Shown here piece by piece: positions 32,801-39,700 of a DNA stretch of 64,000 nucleotides (positions are counted from its first letter, which is position 1; each line of letters opens with the position of its first letter). The translations under genes and the position numbers were made by a program. The notes under the pieces were generated by a model. That model saw only the letters and a list, made by a program, of their open reading frames with translations. It made no database searches and had not been told where the DNA came from. Origin of the DNA: Streptomyces angustmyceticus (GTDB lineage: Bacteria; Actinomycetota; Actinomycetes; Streptomycetales; Streptomycetaceae); the NCBI RefSeq assembly GCF_019933235.1, contig NZ_CP082945.1, positions 7,663,501-7,727,500 of the forward strand. Direction: 5' to 3'.

Positions 32801-35800
32801 GGCTGGGCTCGGTGAAGTCCAACATCGGACACACCCAGGCCGCCGCCGGCATCGCCGGTGTGATCAAGATGGTGCTGGCGCTCCAGAAGGGCGTCCTGCC
32901 CCGCACCCTGCACGTCAGCGAGCCGTCCTCGCACGTCGACTGGTCGGCGGGTGAGGTGCGGCTGCTGACCCGGGCCGTGGAGTGGCCGCGGCGCGAACTG
33001 CCGCGCCGGGCCGCCGTGTCCTCGTTCGGGATCAGCGGCACCAACGCGCATGTGGTGCTCGAACAGTACGGGGCGGCCGAGGGCGGGCCGGAGGACGCAC
33101 CTGTGCTTGACGGCGCCGCGTCCGCCGATGCCGCGCTCGTCGATGCCGCGCGGGCCGGGGACGAGGAAGCCGGCGACGGGCCCGTCGTCTGGCCGCTGTC
33201 CGCGCGTTCCGGCGCCGCGCTCCGCGACCAGGCGAAGCGGCTGCGCGCCCACCTCACCGAGCGCCCGGACCTGTCGGTACGCGACGTCGGGTACTCGCTC
33301 GCCACCACCCGGGCCGCCTTCGACCACCGGGCGGCGCTGGTCGCCGAGGACCGGGACGCGTTCCTGAAGGGGCTCGCCGCGCTGGCCCGCGGGGAGGACA
33401 CGGCGGAGCTGGTGCGGGGGCGCGCGGACAGCGGCGGGAAGCTCGCCTTCCTGTTCAGCGGCCAGGGCTCCCAGCGTGCCGGCATGGGACGCGCGCTCCA
33501 CGAGCGGTTCCCCGCGTATGCCGCGGCCTTCGACGAGATCTGCGCGGAGTTCGACCGCCACCTCGAACGGCCGCTGCGCGACATCGTCTTCGCGGACGAG
33601 GACACACCCGAGGCCGCGCTGCTCGACCGCACCGCCTACACCCAGCCCGCGCTGTTCGCCGTGGGAACGGCGCTGCACGCGCTCGTCACGTCGTGGGGTG
33701 TCCGGCCCGATGTCCTGATCGGCCACTCCATCGGGGAGCTGACCGCCGCCCATGTGGCCGGCGTGCTGACCCTGGAGGACGCGTGCCGGCTGGTCGCGGC
33801 CCGCGGCCGGCTGATGCAGGCACTGCCCGAGGGCGGCGCCATGATCGCCGTACAGGCCGCCGAGGAGGAGGTGCTGCCCCTGCTGGAGGGCCTGGCGGAC
33901 CGGGCCGGGATCGCCGCGGTGAACGGGCCGTCGGCCGTCGTCGTCTCCGGCGAGCGGGAAGCGGTCACCGAGATCGCCGGGCAACTGGCCGAGCGCGGGC
34001 GAAAGACTAGGCGTTTGCGGGTCAGCCATGCGTTTCACTCTCCACTGATGGACACGATGCTGGCGGAGTTCGGGGAGATCGCGCGGGGCGTGCGCTACGC
34101 ACCGCCGCGCCTGCCCGTCATCTCCGACCTCACCGGGGAACCGGCGGCCGACGCCGACCTGACCTCGCCCGACTACTGGGTGCGGCACGTCCGCGAGGCC
34201 GTCCGCTTCTGCGACGGCATCCGCCGGCTGGAGGCCGACGGCGTACGGACCTTCCTGGAACTGGGGCCCGACGGCGCCCTCGCCGCCACGGCATGGGAGA
34301 GCCTGCGCGAACCCGGCGAGGAAGCCGCCGCGCTGCCCGTCCTGCGGCGCGACCGGCCCGAGGCGCGCGGCGCCCTGCTGGCCGCGGCACACCTGCACGT
34401 GCGCGGACTCGGCGCGGGGCCCGCCGCGCTGTACGGCACGGGCGCACGCCGTGTCGAACTGCCCACCTACGCCTTCCAGCGCCGCCGCTACTGGCTGGAG
34501 CCGGCCGGCCCGCAGACCGGAGCCGAGGCGGCGCGGACGGTGGACGACCAGTTCTGGGCCGCCGTGGAGCACGCCGACCCGGGCGAGCTGGCCGAGCGGC
34601 TCCACCTGGCCGGTGACGCCCCGCTGAGCGAAGTCCTGCCCGCGCTGTCCTCGTGGCGCGACCAGCAGCGCGAACGCACCGTCGCCGACGGCTGGGAGTA
34701 CCGGGTCGTCTGGCGGCCGGCCGGCGACGCCCCGACTCCCGTGCTGTCCGGAACCTGGCTGCTCGCCCACCCCGCGGGCCGCGGCGGCCGGGCCTGGGAG
34801 GCGGCGATCGCGGCCGGGCTCACGGCCCATGGGGCCGCCGGAGTGGTCCCGTTCGAGGTCGACTGCGGCCGCGCCGACCGCAAGTCGCTCGCCGACCAAC
34901 TGGGCACGCTGCTGGACGAGTCAGGCCCCGTGGACGGGGTGCTGTCCCTGCTGGGCACAGACGAGGAGCCGCACCGCGGCCAGCCCGCCACCCCCGGCGG
35001 ACTCGCCGCGACCATGGCCCTCGTCCAGGCCCTCGATGACTTGGGCACCGGCGCGCCGCTGTGGTGCGCGACCACCGGCGCCGTGGCGGTACGGGACCGC
35101 GAGGCCGTGCCGTCCCCCGTACAGGCCACGATCTGGGGCTTCGGGCGGGTCGCCGCGCTGGAGCAGCCGCAGAGCTGGGGCGGTCTGGTCGACCTGCCCG
35201 CGGAGCCCGACGAGCGGGCCGTGGAGCGGCTGTGCGCGGTTCTGGAGGCCGGGCCGGACGAGGACCAGGTCGCCGTCCGCGACACGGGCGTGTTCGTCCG
35301 GCGACTGGTCCGGGCCCAGGCCCCGGGCCCCGCCGGACCCGGCACCGACGAGCCGTGGGCCTGCACCGGAACCGTCCTGGTCACCGGCGGCACCGGCGCG
35401 ATCGGCGCACACGTGGCCCGCCGGCTCGCCGACCGGGGCGCCGCGCACCTGATCCTGGCGGGGCGGCGCGGCGCGCGGGCCGAGGGCGCGGCCGAGCTGC
35501 GCGCCGAACTGACCGCCCGCGGCACCCGGGTGACGCTCGCCGCCTGCGACGTCGCCGACCGTGAGGCGCTGGCGCGGCTGCTGGCCGAGCACCCCGTCGA
35601 CGCGGTGTTCCACGCCGCGGGCGTGCTCGACGACGGGCTGATCGCCGGGCTCGACGGTGCCCGCCTGGACGCCGTGCTGCGGTCCAAGATGGCGGCCGCG
35701 ACGCATCTGCACGAGCTGACCGACGGCCTGACGGCGTTCGTGCTGTTCTCGTCCTTCGCCGGCACGGCGGGGGCGACCGGACAGGCCAACTACGCCGCCG

Positions 35801-36696
35801 CCAACGCCTACTTGGACGCCCTCGCCGAGCACCGGCACGCCCTCGGGCTGCCGGCCACCTCCCTCGCCTGGGGCCCGTGGGCCGGCGCCGGCATGGCGGC
35901 CGGCACGGCGGGCGACGAGCAACTGGCCGAACGCCTCACCCGGGGCGGCATGGGCGCCCTCGACCCGCGGCTCGCGGTCGACGCCCTGGAGCGCGCCGTC
36001 GCCCGTGGCCACACCGCGCTGACCGTGGCCGATGTGCACTGGGCGCGGTTCGTCCCCGGCTTCGCCTCGGTGCGGCCCAGCGCGCTGTTCTCCGACCTTC
36101 CGGAGGCCCGGCGGGCGGCACCGGAGCGCGAGTCCGCGGGCGGCGGCGGGCAGGGCGGTCTCCAGGCGCTGCGCGCCCAACTGGCCGGGCGGAGCGAGCC
36201 GGACCAGGAACGCGTCCTCGTCACCCTCGTCCGCACCCATGTCGCCGGCGTCCTCGGGCACGACTCCGTGGACGCGATCGACCCGAAGCGGGCGTTCAGC
36301 GAGCTGGGCTTCGACTCGCTCATGGCCGTCGAGCTGCGCAACCGGCTCGGTCTCGCCACCGGCACCCAGCTGCCGGCCACGCTGCTGTTCGACCACCCGA
36401 CCGCCATGGCCCTCGCCCGCCATCTGCGCACGCGGGTCGCGGCGGGGGACCCGGCCGGGGCACTGCCCGCGCTCGCCGAGCTGGACCGGCTGGAGGACGT
36501 GCTCGGCGGGGTGGCGCAGGACGATCCGCAGCGGGCCAGGATCGCCTCCCGGCTGCAGACGCTGCTCGCGCGGTGGAGCGAACGGGAGGCCCCCGAGACG
36601 GAGTCGGCGGACGACTCCGGGGTGAGCGACCGGATCAACTCCGCCACCGCGGACGAGATCTTCGACTTCATCGACAACGACCTCGGCATGTCATGA
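20851..36696 (+). CDS. Type I modular polyketide synthase, three modules (E-G)
   Basis: The protein has 5281 residues if the GTG at 20851 is the start. A GAGGA at 20836-20840 lies 10 nt upstream of this codon, whereas the in-frame GTG at 20842 would leave only 1 nt, so 20851 is preferred. The N-terminal 30 residues (EKYMEYLKRVTTELRQTRRQ) form the coiled-coil docking helix that should accept the chain from module D. Order: E = KS-AT-KR-ACP; F = KS-AT-DH-ER-KR-ACP; G = KS-AT-KR-ACP. The C-terminal docking segment (about 36470-36693) ends in FDFIDNDLG, matching the type at the end of the preceding PKS. The stop is 46 bp before the next PKS start. Large parts of modules E and F are near-identical to modules A and B of the preceding gene. 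Confidence 0.97.
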   Translation: MAADDEKYMEYLKRVTTELRQTRRQLREAEGRDQEPIAIVAMSCRYPGGVRTPEDLWQLVAEGGDAVSGFPADRGWDVDAAYDPDPDKPGSIYVREGGFLHDAGYFDPAFFGMSPREALATDPQQRLLLEVAWEAIERAGIDPASVRGSNGGVFVGAATSGYGIGVAELPEGVQGLLLAGNATSVASGRIAYTLGLEGPAVTVDTACSSSLVALHWACHALRRGECDLALAGGVAVMCTPAMFFEFSRQRGLAADGRCKPFSDDADGTGWSEGAGMLLVERLSDARKNGHPVLAVVRGTAINSDGASNGLTAPNGPSQQRVIRSALSRAGLSPSDVDAVDAHGTGTSLGDPIEAQALLATYGKDRADHGPLRLGSLKSNIGHTQSAAGVGSVIKMVMAMHHGTLPKSLHISEPSRHIEWTAGDVQLLTEATPWQQDGRPRRAGVSSFGISGTNAHAILEEAPKTEDAPESASVSADDGTTPRTLPLVPWAVSARSAAALRAQAAQLLARVKRDERDELDLTDVGYSLTTTRTAFEHRAVVLAEDRTTALRGLEELATKGIEGTGAAVVGGRTMRGATAFLFTGQGAQRAGMGRELYATFPAFATAFDETCALFDAQLERPLRDVLFGGDAEIGGDSGFGENPDFGKDPDALHRTAFTQPALFAVEVALYRLIESWGLKPKYLVGHSIGELAAAHVAGVLSLEDACRLVAARGRLMQALPAGGAMVSLQAPEVEVLPLLEGLEQRVSVAAVNGPQAVVISGDESAVAEIASRFESEGRKVKRLRVSHAFHSPLMEPMLEEFRAVAESVSFAEPRIPVVSNVTGELATAEQLTSPDYWVRHVREAVRFADGVRWLAEHGVTRLLELGPGGTLTAMAQTCLADTADDDTERVLLASLRADRTETASLMSAVAGAFASGAPIDWAAYFAGTGARRVDLPTYAFQRERYWLEATGAAPEPREQSAVDGWRYRVEWKPLGGQPGGVLGGRWLAVVAAGDAHVGDAHAEAVVEGLAACGVAVQRVECVAGEVDRGRLAARVREAAGEEPVAGVLVVGAADVVRTAVVVQALGDAGAGGRVWVVTRGAVAIGPSDGGPDPAGAAVWGLGRVAALELPDRWGGLVDLPQAVDDRALDRLVGVLAHGAEDQVAVRASGVFGRRLVQAPAPAGDAVGGWRPRGTVLITGGTGALGARVARWAAERGAEHVVLTSRRGPAAPGASELEADLTALGVQVTVAACDIADRNAVEELLSGCAVDAVVHAAGVVDSVPLGDAGAEHFAEVMGAKVSGAVVLDELLGDHALDAFVVFSSIAGVWGSGGQAAYAAGNTFVEGLVQARRARGAVGCAVAWGPWAGGGMAGVEGAEEHLLRRGLRALDPDLAVSVLESAVGAGEGSVVVADVEWERFAPAFTSARPSPLLEGLAEVRAALAADAGGEVSGAGALRGRLTGLSAVERERALLELVRTHAAAVLGYHNPGSLEARSAFRDLGFDSLTAVELRGRLNTETGLRLPATAVFDYPTPVELARFVGDELFGTGTDIVPGLPVPASTSDDPVVIVGMSCRLPGGVASPEDLWRLVAGAEDAISELPDDRGWDLDALYDPTPGRPGKSYSRHGGFVSGVDQFDPAFFGISPREAVAIDPQQRLLLETSWEALERSGIDPQALRGKRAGVFVGSNGQDYPALLLSTPEGQDGYLGTGNAAAVVSGRVSYALGLEGPAVTVDTACSSSLVALHLAVQSLRSGECDLALAGGVTVMSTPGAFIEFSQQRGLAADGRCKAFSDAADGTGWAEGAGVLVVERLSDARRKGHRVLAVVRGSAVNQDGASNGLTAPNGPSQQRVIRQALGAAGLSASDVDVVEAHGTGTSLGDPIEAQALLATYGQGRDVERPLWLGSVKSNIGHTQAAAGAAGVIKMVLALQHGVLPQTLHADEPSSHVDWSAGNVRLLTEAVAWPEGERLRRAGVSAFGVSGTNAHVVIEQPPVEESTETRPVGGVGVVPWVVSARSREGLRAQAQRLLAYVEARPELGASEVGFALATTRSAFEHRAVVLGTERGALVDGLKALATGGEAASVVSAPAVPEARLALLFTGQGAQRLGMGRELYDAFPVFADAFDAVCAHFDGELAAPLRDVVFGDEAELLNRTGFTQPALFAVEVALFRLVESFGVRPDYLVGHSIGELVAAHVAGVLSLEDACRLVAARGRLMQALPVGGAMVALQATEDEVLPLLEGQEQRVSIAAVNGPRSVVVSGEESAVVEIASRFESEGRKVKRLQVSHAFHSPLMEPMLDEFRAVAESLTFEEPRIPVVSNVTGELATPQELTSADYWVRHVRGAVRFADGVRWLADHEVTRFLEIGPDGTLTAMAQGCLDADVDTDHVLIPALRGDDRGEISAVLSAAARAFAHGITINWQTFFPTPTPASTPITPIDLPTYPFQHQRYWPRFTGLPAGDLGSAGLVSAQHPLLGAAVSLAGSVDGADGFEGAYGSAEGGAVVFTGRVSVAAQPWLTEHVVSGSVLLPGTAFLELAVRAGDQVGCGQVEELTLQAPLVLPERGAVQLQVAVGAADETGRRTVAVYSRPQDAQADQPWVRHAVGVLAIEGAAPGTDLSQWPPAGAEPVSVEGLYEGLTAAGFGYGPVFRGLRQVWSRGDELFASVALPENAVPEAAGFGLHPALLDSVLHALGLVASDRADEGPADQGRGRLPFSWSGATLHASGASVLRARLSVKGPDSVALELADASGGPVATIDSLVLRPVSADGIAQATAGLQDTTLHTMDWTPLPEPSGAGGPTAPAVSIAAVVGATDGADGGLDVSAIGASVVSPDLASLFLDEGVPSHVLLRLDAPDGEPAAAAHAATHRTLAFLQAWLAEERFAAARLVVVTQGAVTVDERRPDPAQAAVWGLVRAARSEHPDRFTLVDLDGANQSLAALPAALASDEPELAVRAGQAYVPRLSRHVRPDALPLPGDGGAWCLDIAEKGTLENLHLAESPAAEAELGTGQVRISVRAAGLNFRDVLNALGMYPGDAVALGIEGAGVVTEVGPGVTGFSPGDRVMGLFTQSFGPLAVADARTLARIPEGWSFAQAASVPVVFLTAYYALVDLGGLQAGESVLVHAAAGGVGMAAVQVARHLGAEVFGTASRGKWETLRELGLDEARIASSRDLDFEDSFLTATGGRGMDVVLDSLAREFVDASLRLLPRGGRFLEMGKTDVRDAQEVADAYDGVRYRAFDLFDAGPERIGEMLTALVDLFEQGVLRPLPLTAWDVRKAPEAFRFLSQAKNVGKVVLTMPVPLDAEGTVLVTGGTGGLGALVARHLVAEHGVRHLLLSSRRGPQAPGAEALRDELAALGAEVTVAACDVADHEALRGLLGSVPPQHPLTAVVHTAGVLDDGVLSSLTPERLDGVLAPKADAVSNLHELTRDADLAAFVVFSSVAGMLGGSGQGNYSAANAFLDAFAQARQGAGLPATSLAWGPWASGAGMTGGLAEADLQRMARGGMVPFTAEQGMAAFDAAFRTAEAVYAPVQLDHAALRAPHSATPALLRGLVTGSARRSAASASPADAAESLRAGLAALPAAEREPAVLELVRAQAALVLGHAGPEAVEPARDFRGLGIDSLTAVELRNRLGAATGLRLPATLVFDYPSPVSLARHVRSELFGDDEAAAAPVAVAGRPAAGEEELAVVAMSCRFPGGAGSPEEFWRLLADGVDALSPLPADRGWQTDGDAARVEGGFLYDSGDFDADFFGISPREAVTMDPQQRLLLEISWEALERAGIDPAGLRGSRTGVFAGTNYQGYGSAAHTLPEGAEGQLLTGHATSVTSGRVSYALGLEGPAVTVDTACSSSLVALHLAAQALRLGECDLAFAGGVTVMATPGAFVEFGRQGGLAGDGRCKAFSDDADGTGWGEGAGIVLVERLSDARRNGHPVLAVLRGSAVNQDGASNGLTAPNGPSQQRVIQAALANAGLAAHEVDAVEAHGTGTSLGDPIEAQALLATYGQGRDAERPLWLGSVKSNIGHTQAAAGIAGVIKMVLALQKGVLPRTLHVSEPSSHVDWSAGEVRLLTRAVEWPRRELPRRAAVSSFGISGTNAHVVLEQYGAAEGGPEDAPVLDGAASADAALVDAARAGDEEAGDGPVVWPLSARSGAALRDQAKRLRAHLTERPDLSVRDVGYSLATTRAAFDHRAALVAEDRDAFLKGLAALARGEDTAELVRGRADSGGKLAFLFSGQGSQRAGMGRALHERFPAYAAAFDEICAEFDRHLERPLRDIVFADEDTPEAALLDRTAYTQPALFAVGTALHALVTSWGVRPDVLIGHSIGELTAAHVAGVLTLEDACRLVAARGRLMQALPEGGAMIAVQAAEEEVLPLLEGLADRAGIAAVNGPSAVVVSGEREAVTEIAGQLAERGRKTRRLRVSHAFHSPLMDTMLAEFGEIARGVRYAPPRLPVISDLTGEPAADADLTSPDYWVRHVREAVRFCDGIRRLEADGVRTFLELGPDGALAATAWESLREPGEEAAALPVLRRDRPEARGALLAAAHLHVRGLGAGPAALYGTGARRVELPTYAFQRRRYWLEPAGPQTGAEAARTVDDQFWAAVEHADPGELAERLHLAGDAPLSEVLPALSSWRDQQRERTVADGWEYRVVWRPAGDAPTPVLSGTWLLAHPAGRGGRAWEAAIAAGLTAHGAAGVVPFEVDCGRADRKSLADQLGTLLDESGPVDGVLSLLGTDEEPHRGQPATPGGLAATMALVQALDDLGTGAPLWCATTGAVAVRDREAVPSPVQATIWGFGRVAALEQPQSWGGLVDLPAEPDERAVERLCAVLEAGPDEDQVAVRDTGVFVRRLVRAQAPGPAGPGTDEPWACTGTVLVTGGTGAIGAHVARRLADRGAAHLILAGRRGARAEGAAELRAELTARGTRVTLAACDVADREALARLLAEHPVDAVFHAAGVLDDGLIAGLDGARLDAVLRSKMAAATHLHELTDGLTAFVLFSSFAGTAGATGQANYAAANAYLDALAEHRHALGLPATSLAWGPWAGAGMAAGTAGDEQLAERLTRGGMGALDPRLAVDALERAVARGHTALTVADVHWARFVPGFASVRPSALFSDLPEARRAAPERESAGGGGQGGLQALRAQLAGRSEPDQERVLVTLVRTHVAGVLGHDSVDAIDPKRAFSELGFDSLMAVELRNRLGLATGTQLPATLLFDHPTAMALARHLRTRVAAGDPAGALPALAELDRLEDVLGGVAQDDPQRARIASRLQTLLARWSEREAPETESADDSGVSDRINSATADEIFDFIDNDLGMS
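20953..25430 (+). other. PKS module E: KS-AT(malonyl)-KR(A-type)-ACP
   Basis: KS Cys is at 21469; the later motif reads VDAHGTGT rather than the usual VEAHGTGT, a conservative change. AT has Ser at 22906 (GHSIG) and HAFH, so malonyl. KR (about 23740-25080) lacks LDD and has GVWGSGGQ plus YAAGN, so A-type; it is a near copy of the KR of module A. ACP Ser is at 25297. Predicted result: malonyl extension and an L-type hydroxyl. Confidence 0.9.
24364..25073 (+). repeat. Near-identical KR segment, copy 2 (module E)
   Basis: Partner of 3421-4130. No insertion or deletion was seen across the aligned interval, which points to recent duplication or gene conversion. Confidence 0.85.
25477..31745 (+). 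other. PKS module F: KS-AT(malonyl)-DH-ER-KR-ACP, fully reducing
   Basis: KS Cys is at 25993. AT Ser is at 27337 with HAFH (malonyl). DH is about 28170-29080, with His at 28333 in HxxxGxxxxP and an LDSVLH motif. ER (about 29720-30660) has HAAAGGVGMA. KR (about 30670-31400) has GVLDDG and NYSAANAF, so B-type. ACP Ser is at 31633, in LGIDSL instead of the common LGFDSL. Predicted result: saturated methylenes. Confidence 0.9.
27067..28043 (+). repeat. Near-identical AT segment, copy 2 (module F)
   Basis: Partner of 6130-7106. The KS segments just upstream (about 5170-5710 and 26110-26650, offset 20940) are also near-identical. A third relative of that KS segment is at about 15010-15450. Confidence 0.85.
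31822..36440 (+). other. PKS module G: KS-AT(malonyl)-KR(B-type)-ACP
   Basis: KS Cys is at 32305. AT Ser is at 33727 (GHSIG) with HAFH, so malonyl. KR is about 34690-36100, with GVLDDG and NYAAANAY, active B-type. ACP Ser is at 36316. The KS-to-AT interval is C-ending in codon use, except for a short AT-richer patch around the HAFH motif near 34000-34050. Confidence 0.9.
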
Positions 36697-36742
36697 CACG
36701 CCGGCCGCACGACCCCCGGAACCGCCACGTGGATGAGGGTGC

Positions 36743-39700
36743 ATGAACGAACAGAAGCTCCTCGAGTACCTCAAGAAGGTCACCAACGACCTCCACCAGA
36801 CCCGCCAGCGCCTCCAGGACGTGGAGGCCGGGCGCCAGGAGCCGGTGGCGATCGTGGCGATGAGCTGCCGTTTTCCCGGTGGGGTGGGTTCGCCGGAGGA
36901 GTTCTGGCGGCTGCTCGCGGGTGGGGTGGACGCGATCGGTGAGTGGCCGGCGGACCGGGGGTGGGACGTCGAGGCGCTCTACGACCCGGAGCCGGGGGTT
37001 CCCGGGCGCAGCTACACCCGGGCCGGTGGCTTCCTCGCTGATGTCGGCGGCTTCGACGCGGCCTTCTTCGGGATTTCGCCGCGGGAGGCGGTGGCGATGG
37101 ATCCGCAGCAGCGGCTGCTGCTGGAGACGTCGTGGGAGGCGTTCGAGCGGGCCGGGATCGACCCGGCGACGCTGCGCGGCAGCCGTACCGGCGTCTTCGC
37201 CGGCACCAACGGGCAGGACTACACCGCGCTGCTGCTCGGCGCCGCCGAAGGGCTGGAAGGCCATATCGGCACCGGCAACGCCGCCAGCGTGGTGTCCGGC
37301 CGGGTCTCCTACGCGCTGGGCCTGGAGGGGCCCGCGGTCACCGTCGACACCGCCTGCTCGGCCTCGCTCGTCGCCCTCCACCTGGCGGCGCAGGCCCTCC
37401 GGACGGGGGAGTGCGACCTCGCGCTGGCCGGCGGCGTCACCGTGATGTCCACGCCCGGCCTGTTCCTGGAGTTCAGCCGGCAGCGCGGACTGGCCGCCGA
37501 CGGCCGGTGCAAGGCGTTCGCGGACGCGGCCGACGGCACCGCGTGGGGCGAGGGCGCGGGCATGCTCCTCGTCGAGCGGCTCTCCGACGCGCGGCGCAAC
37601 GGACACCCCGTGCTGGCCGTGCTGCGCGGCTCCGCCGTCAACCAGGACGGCGCGTCGAACGGCCTGACCGCCCCCAACGGCCCCTCCCAGCAACGCGTCA
37701 TCTGGCAGGCGCTGTCCGGCGCCGGCCTGGCCACGGCGGACGTCGACATGGTGGAGGCGCACGGCACCGGTACGACGCTCGGCGACCCCATCGAGGCCCA
37801 GGCGCTGCTGGCGACCTACGGGCAGGACCGGGACGAGGGGCGGCCGTTGCGGCTTGGCTCCGTGAAGTCCAACATCGGGCACACCCAGGCGGCGGCGGGA
37901 GCGGCCGGCGTCATCAAGGCCGTGCTCGCCCTCCAGCAGGGGCTGATGCCCGCGACCCTGCACCTCGACCGGCCCTCGTCACACGTCGACTGGTCGGCGG
38001 GGAACGTCGCGCTGCTCGCCGAGGCCACCCCCTGGCCCGACCACGGGCGGCCGCGCCGGGCCGCGGTCTCCTCCTTCGGCGTCAGCGGCACCAACGCCCA
38101 CGTCATCCTCGAACAGGCCCCGGCCCCGGAGCCCGCCCCCGAGCCCGATGGTGTCTCGCAGAGGGACGCCGCCTCCCGTCACCTCGCCGTCCCCCTCTCG
38201 GCGCGCAGCGCGGAATCGCTGCGGACGCTCAGCGCCCGGCTGCACGAGGCGCTGGCCGAGCGGCCGGCGCCCCCGCTGCGCGACATCGCCTGGTCGCTGG
38301 CCACCACCCGCACCGCCTTCGAGCACCGGGCCGCCGTCATCGCCGCCGACCACGAGGAGCTGCTGCGCGGCCTGGACCTGCTCGCCCGCGACCTGCCGGC
38401 CCCCGGGGTGGTGCGCGGCACGAGCGGCGCGGACGGCCGGACCGCCTTCGTCTTCCCCGGCCAGGGCTCCCAGTGGACGGGGATGGCCACCGAACTCCTC
38501 GACACCGACGCGGAGTTCCGCGCCCGCTTCGCCGAGTGCGCCGAGGCCGTGGAGCGGTACGCCGGCTGGTCCCTCGACGCGGTGCTGCGCGGCGCGGAGG
38601 GGGCGCCGTCCCTCGACCGCGTGGATGTCGTCCAGCCCGCCCTGTTCGCGGTGATGGTCGCGCTGGCGGGCCTGTGGCGCGCCCGGGGGGTGGAGCCCGA
38701 CGCCGTGGTGGGGCACAGCCAGGGCGAGATCGCCGCCGCCTGCGTCGCCGGGGCCCTGAGCCTGGACGACGCCGCGAGGGTCGTCGTCCTGCGCAGCCGG
38801 GCGCTGACCGCGCTCGCCGGGCGCGGCGGCATGATGTCCGTGCTGCTGCCGCTGCCCGAGGTGACGGAGCGCCTCGCCCCCTGGGGCGACGCCCTCTCCG
38901 TCGCCGCCGTCAACGGCCCCCGCTCCGTGGTCGTCTCCGGCGAAGCGGAGGCCCTCGACGAGCTGTTCGCCGCGCTGCGGGCCGACGGGGCCCAGGTCCG
39001 CCGGATACCGGTCGACTACGCGTCCCACTCCGCGCAGGTCGAGGAGATCCGCGAGCAACTGCTCGCCGACCTGGCGCCGGTGCGCCCGCGCAGCGGCGCC
39101 ACCCCGTTCTTCTCCACCGTGACCGGCGACTGGATCGACACCGGCCGGCTCGACGCCGAGTACTGGTACCGCAACCTGCGCCGCACCGTCCGCTTCGAGC
39201 ACGCCGTCCGCTCGCTGGCCGCACAGGACTACCGCGCCTACATCGAGACCTCACCGCACCCCGTGGTGACGGCCGCCGTACGCGAGACGCTCGACGCACT
39301 CGACATCGCGGACGCCGCCGTCGTCGGCACCCTCCGCAAGGGGGAGGGCGGCCCGCGGCGGTTCCTCACCTCGCTCGCCGAACTCTCTGTCGCCGGCGGG
39401 CCCGTCACCTGGCGCACGGTCCTCGACCCCGCCCAGGAGGGCGGCGCCCGGCGGATCGCCCTGCCGACCTACCCCTTCCAGCGCCGCCGCTACTGGCCCG
39501 AACCCGCCCCCGCCCTGCGCGGCGGCCCCGGCGACGCCACCGACGCCCGCTTCTGGGAAGCCGTCGAGAGCGGCGACGCCGACACCCTCGGCGCCGCACT
39601 GGACGTCGCCCCGGCCACCCTCGACGCGCTGCTGCCCGCCCTGTCCGACTACCGCCGGCGCCACCGCGAGGGCGCGCAGGCCGACTCGTGGCGCTACCGC

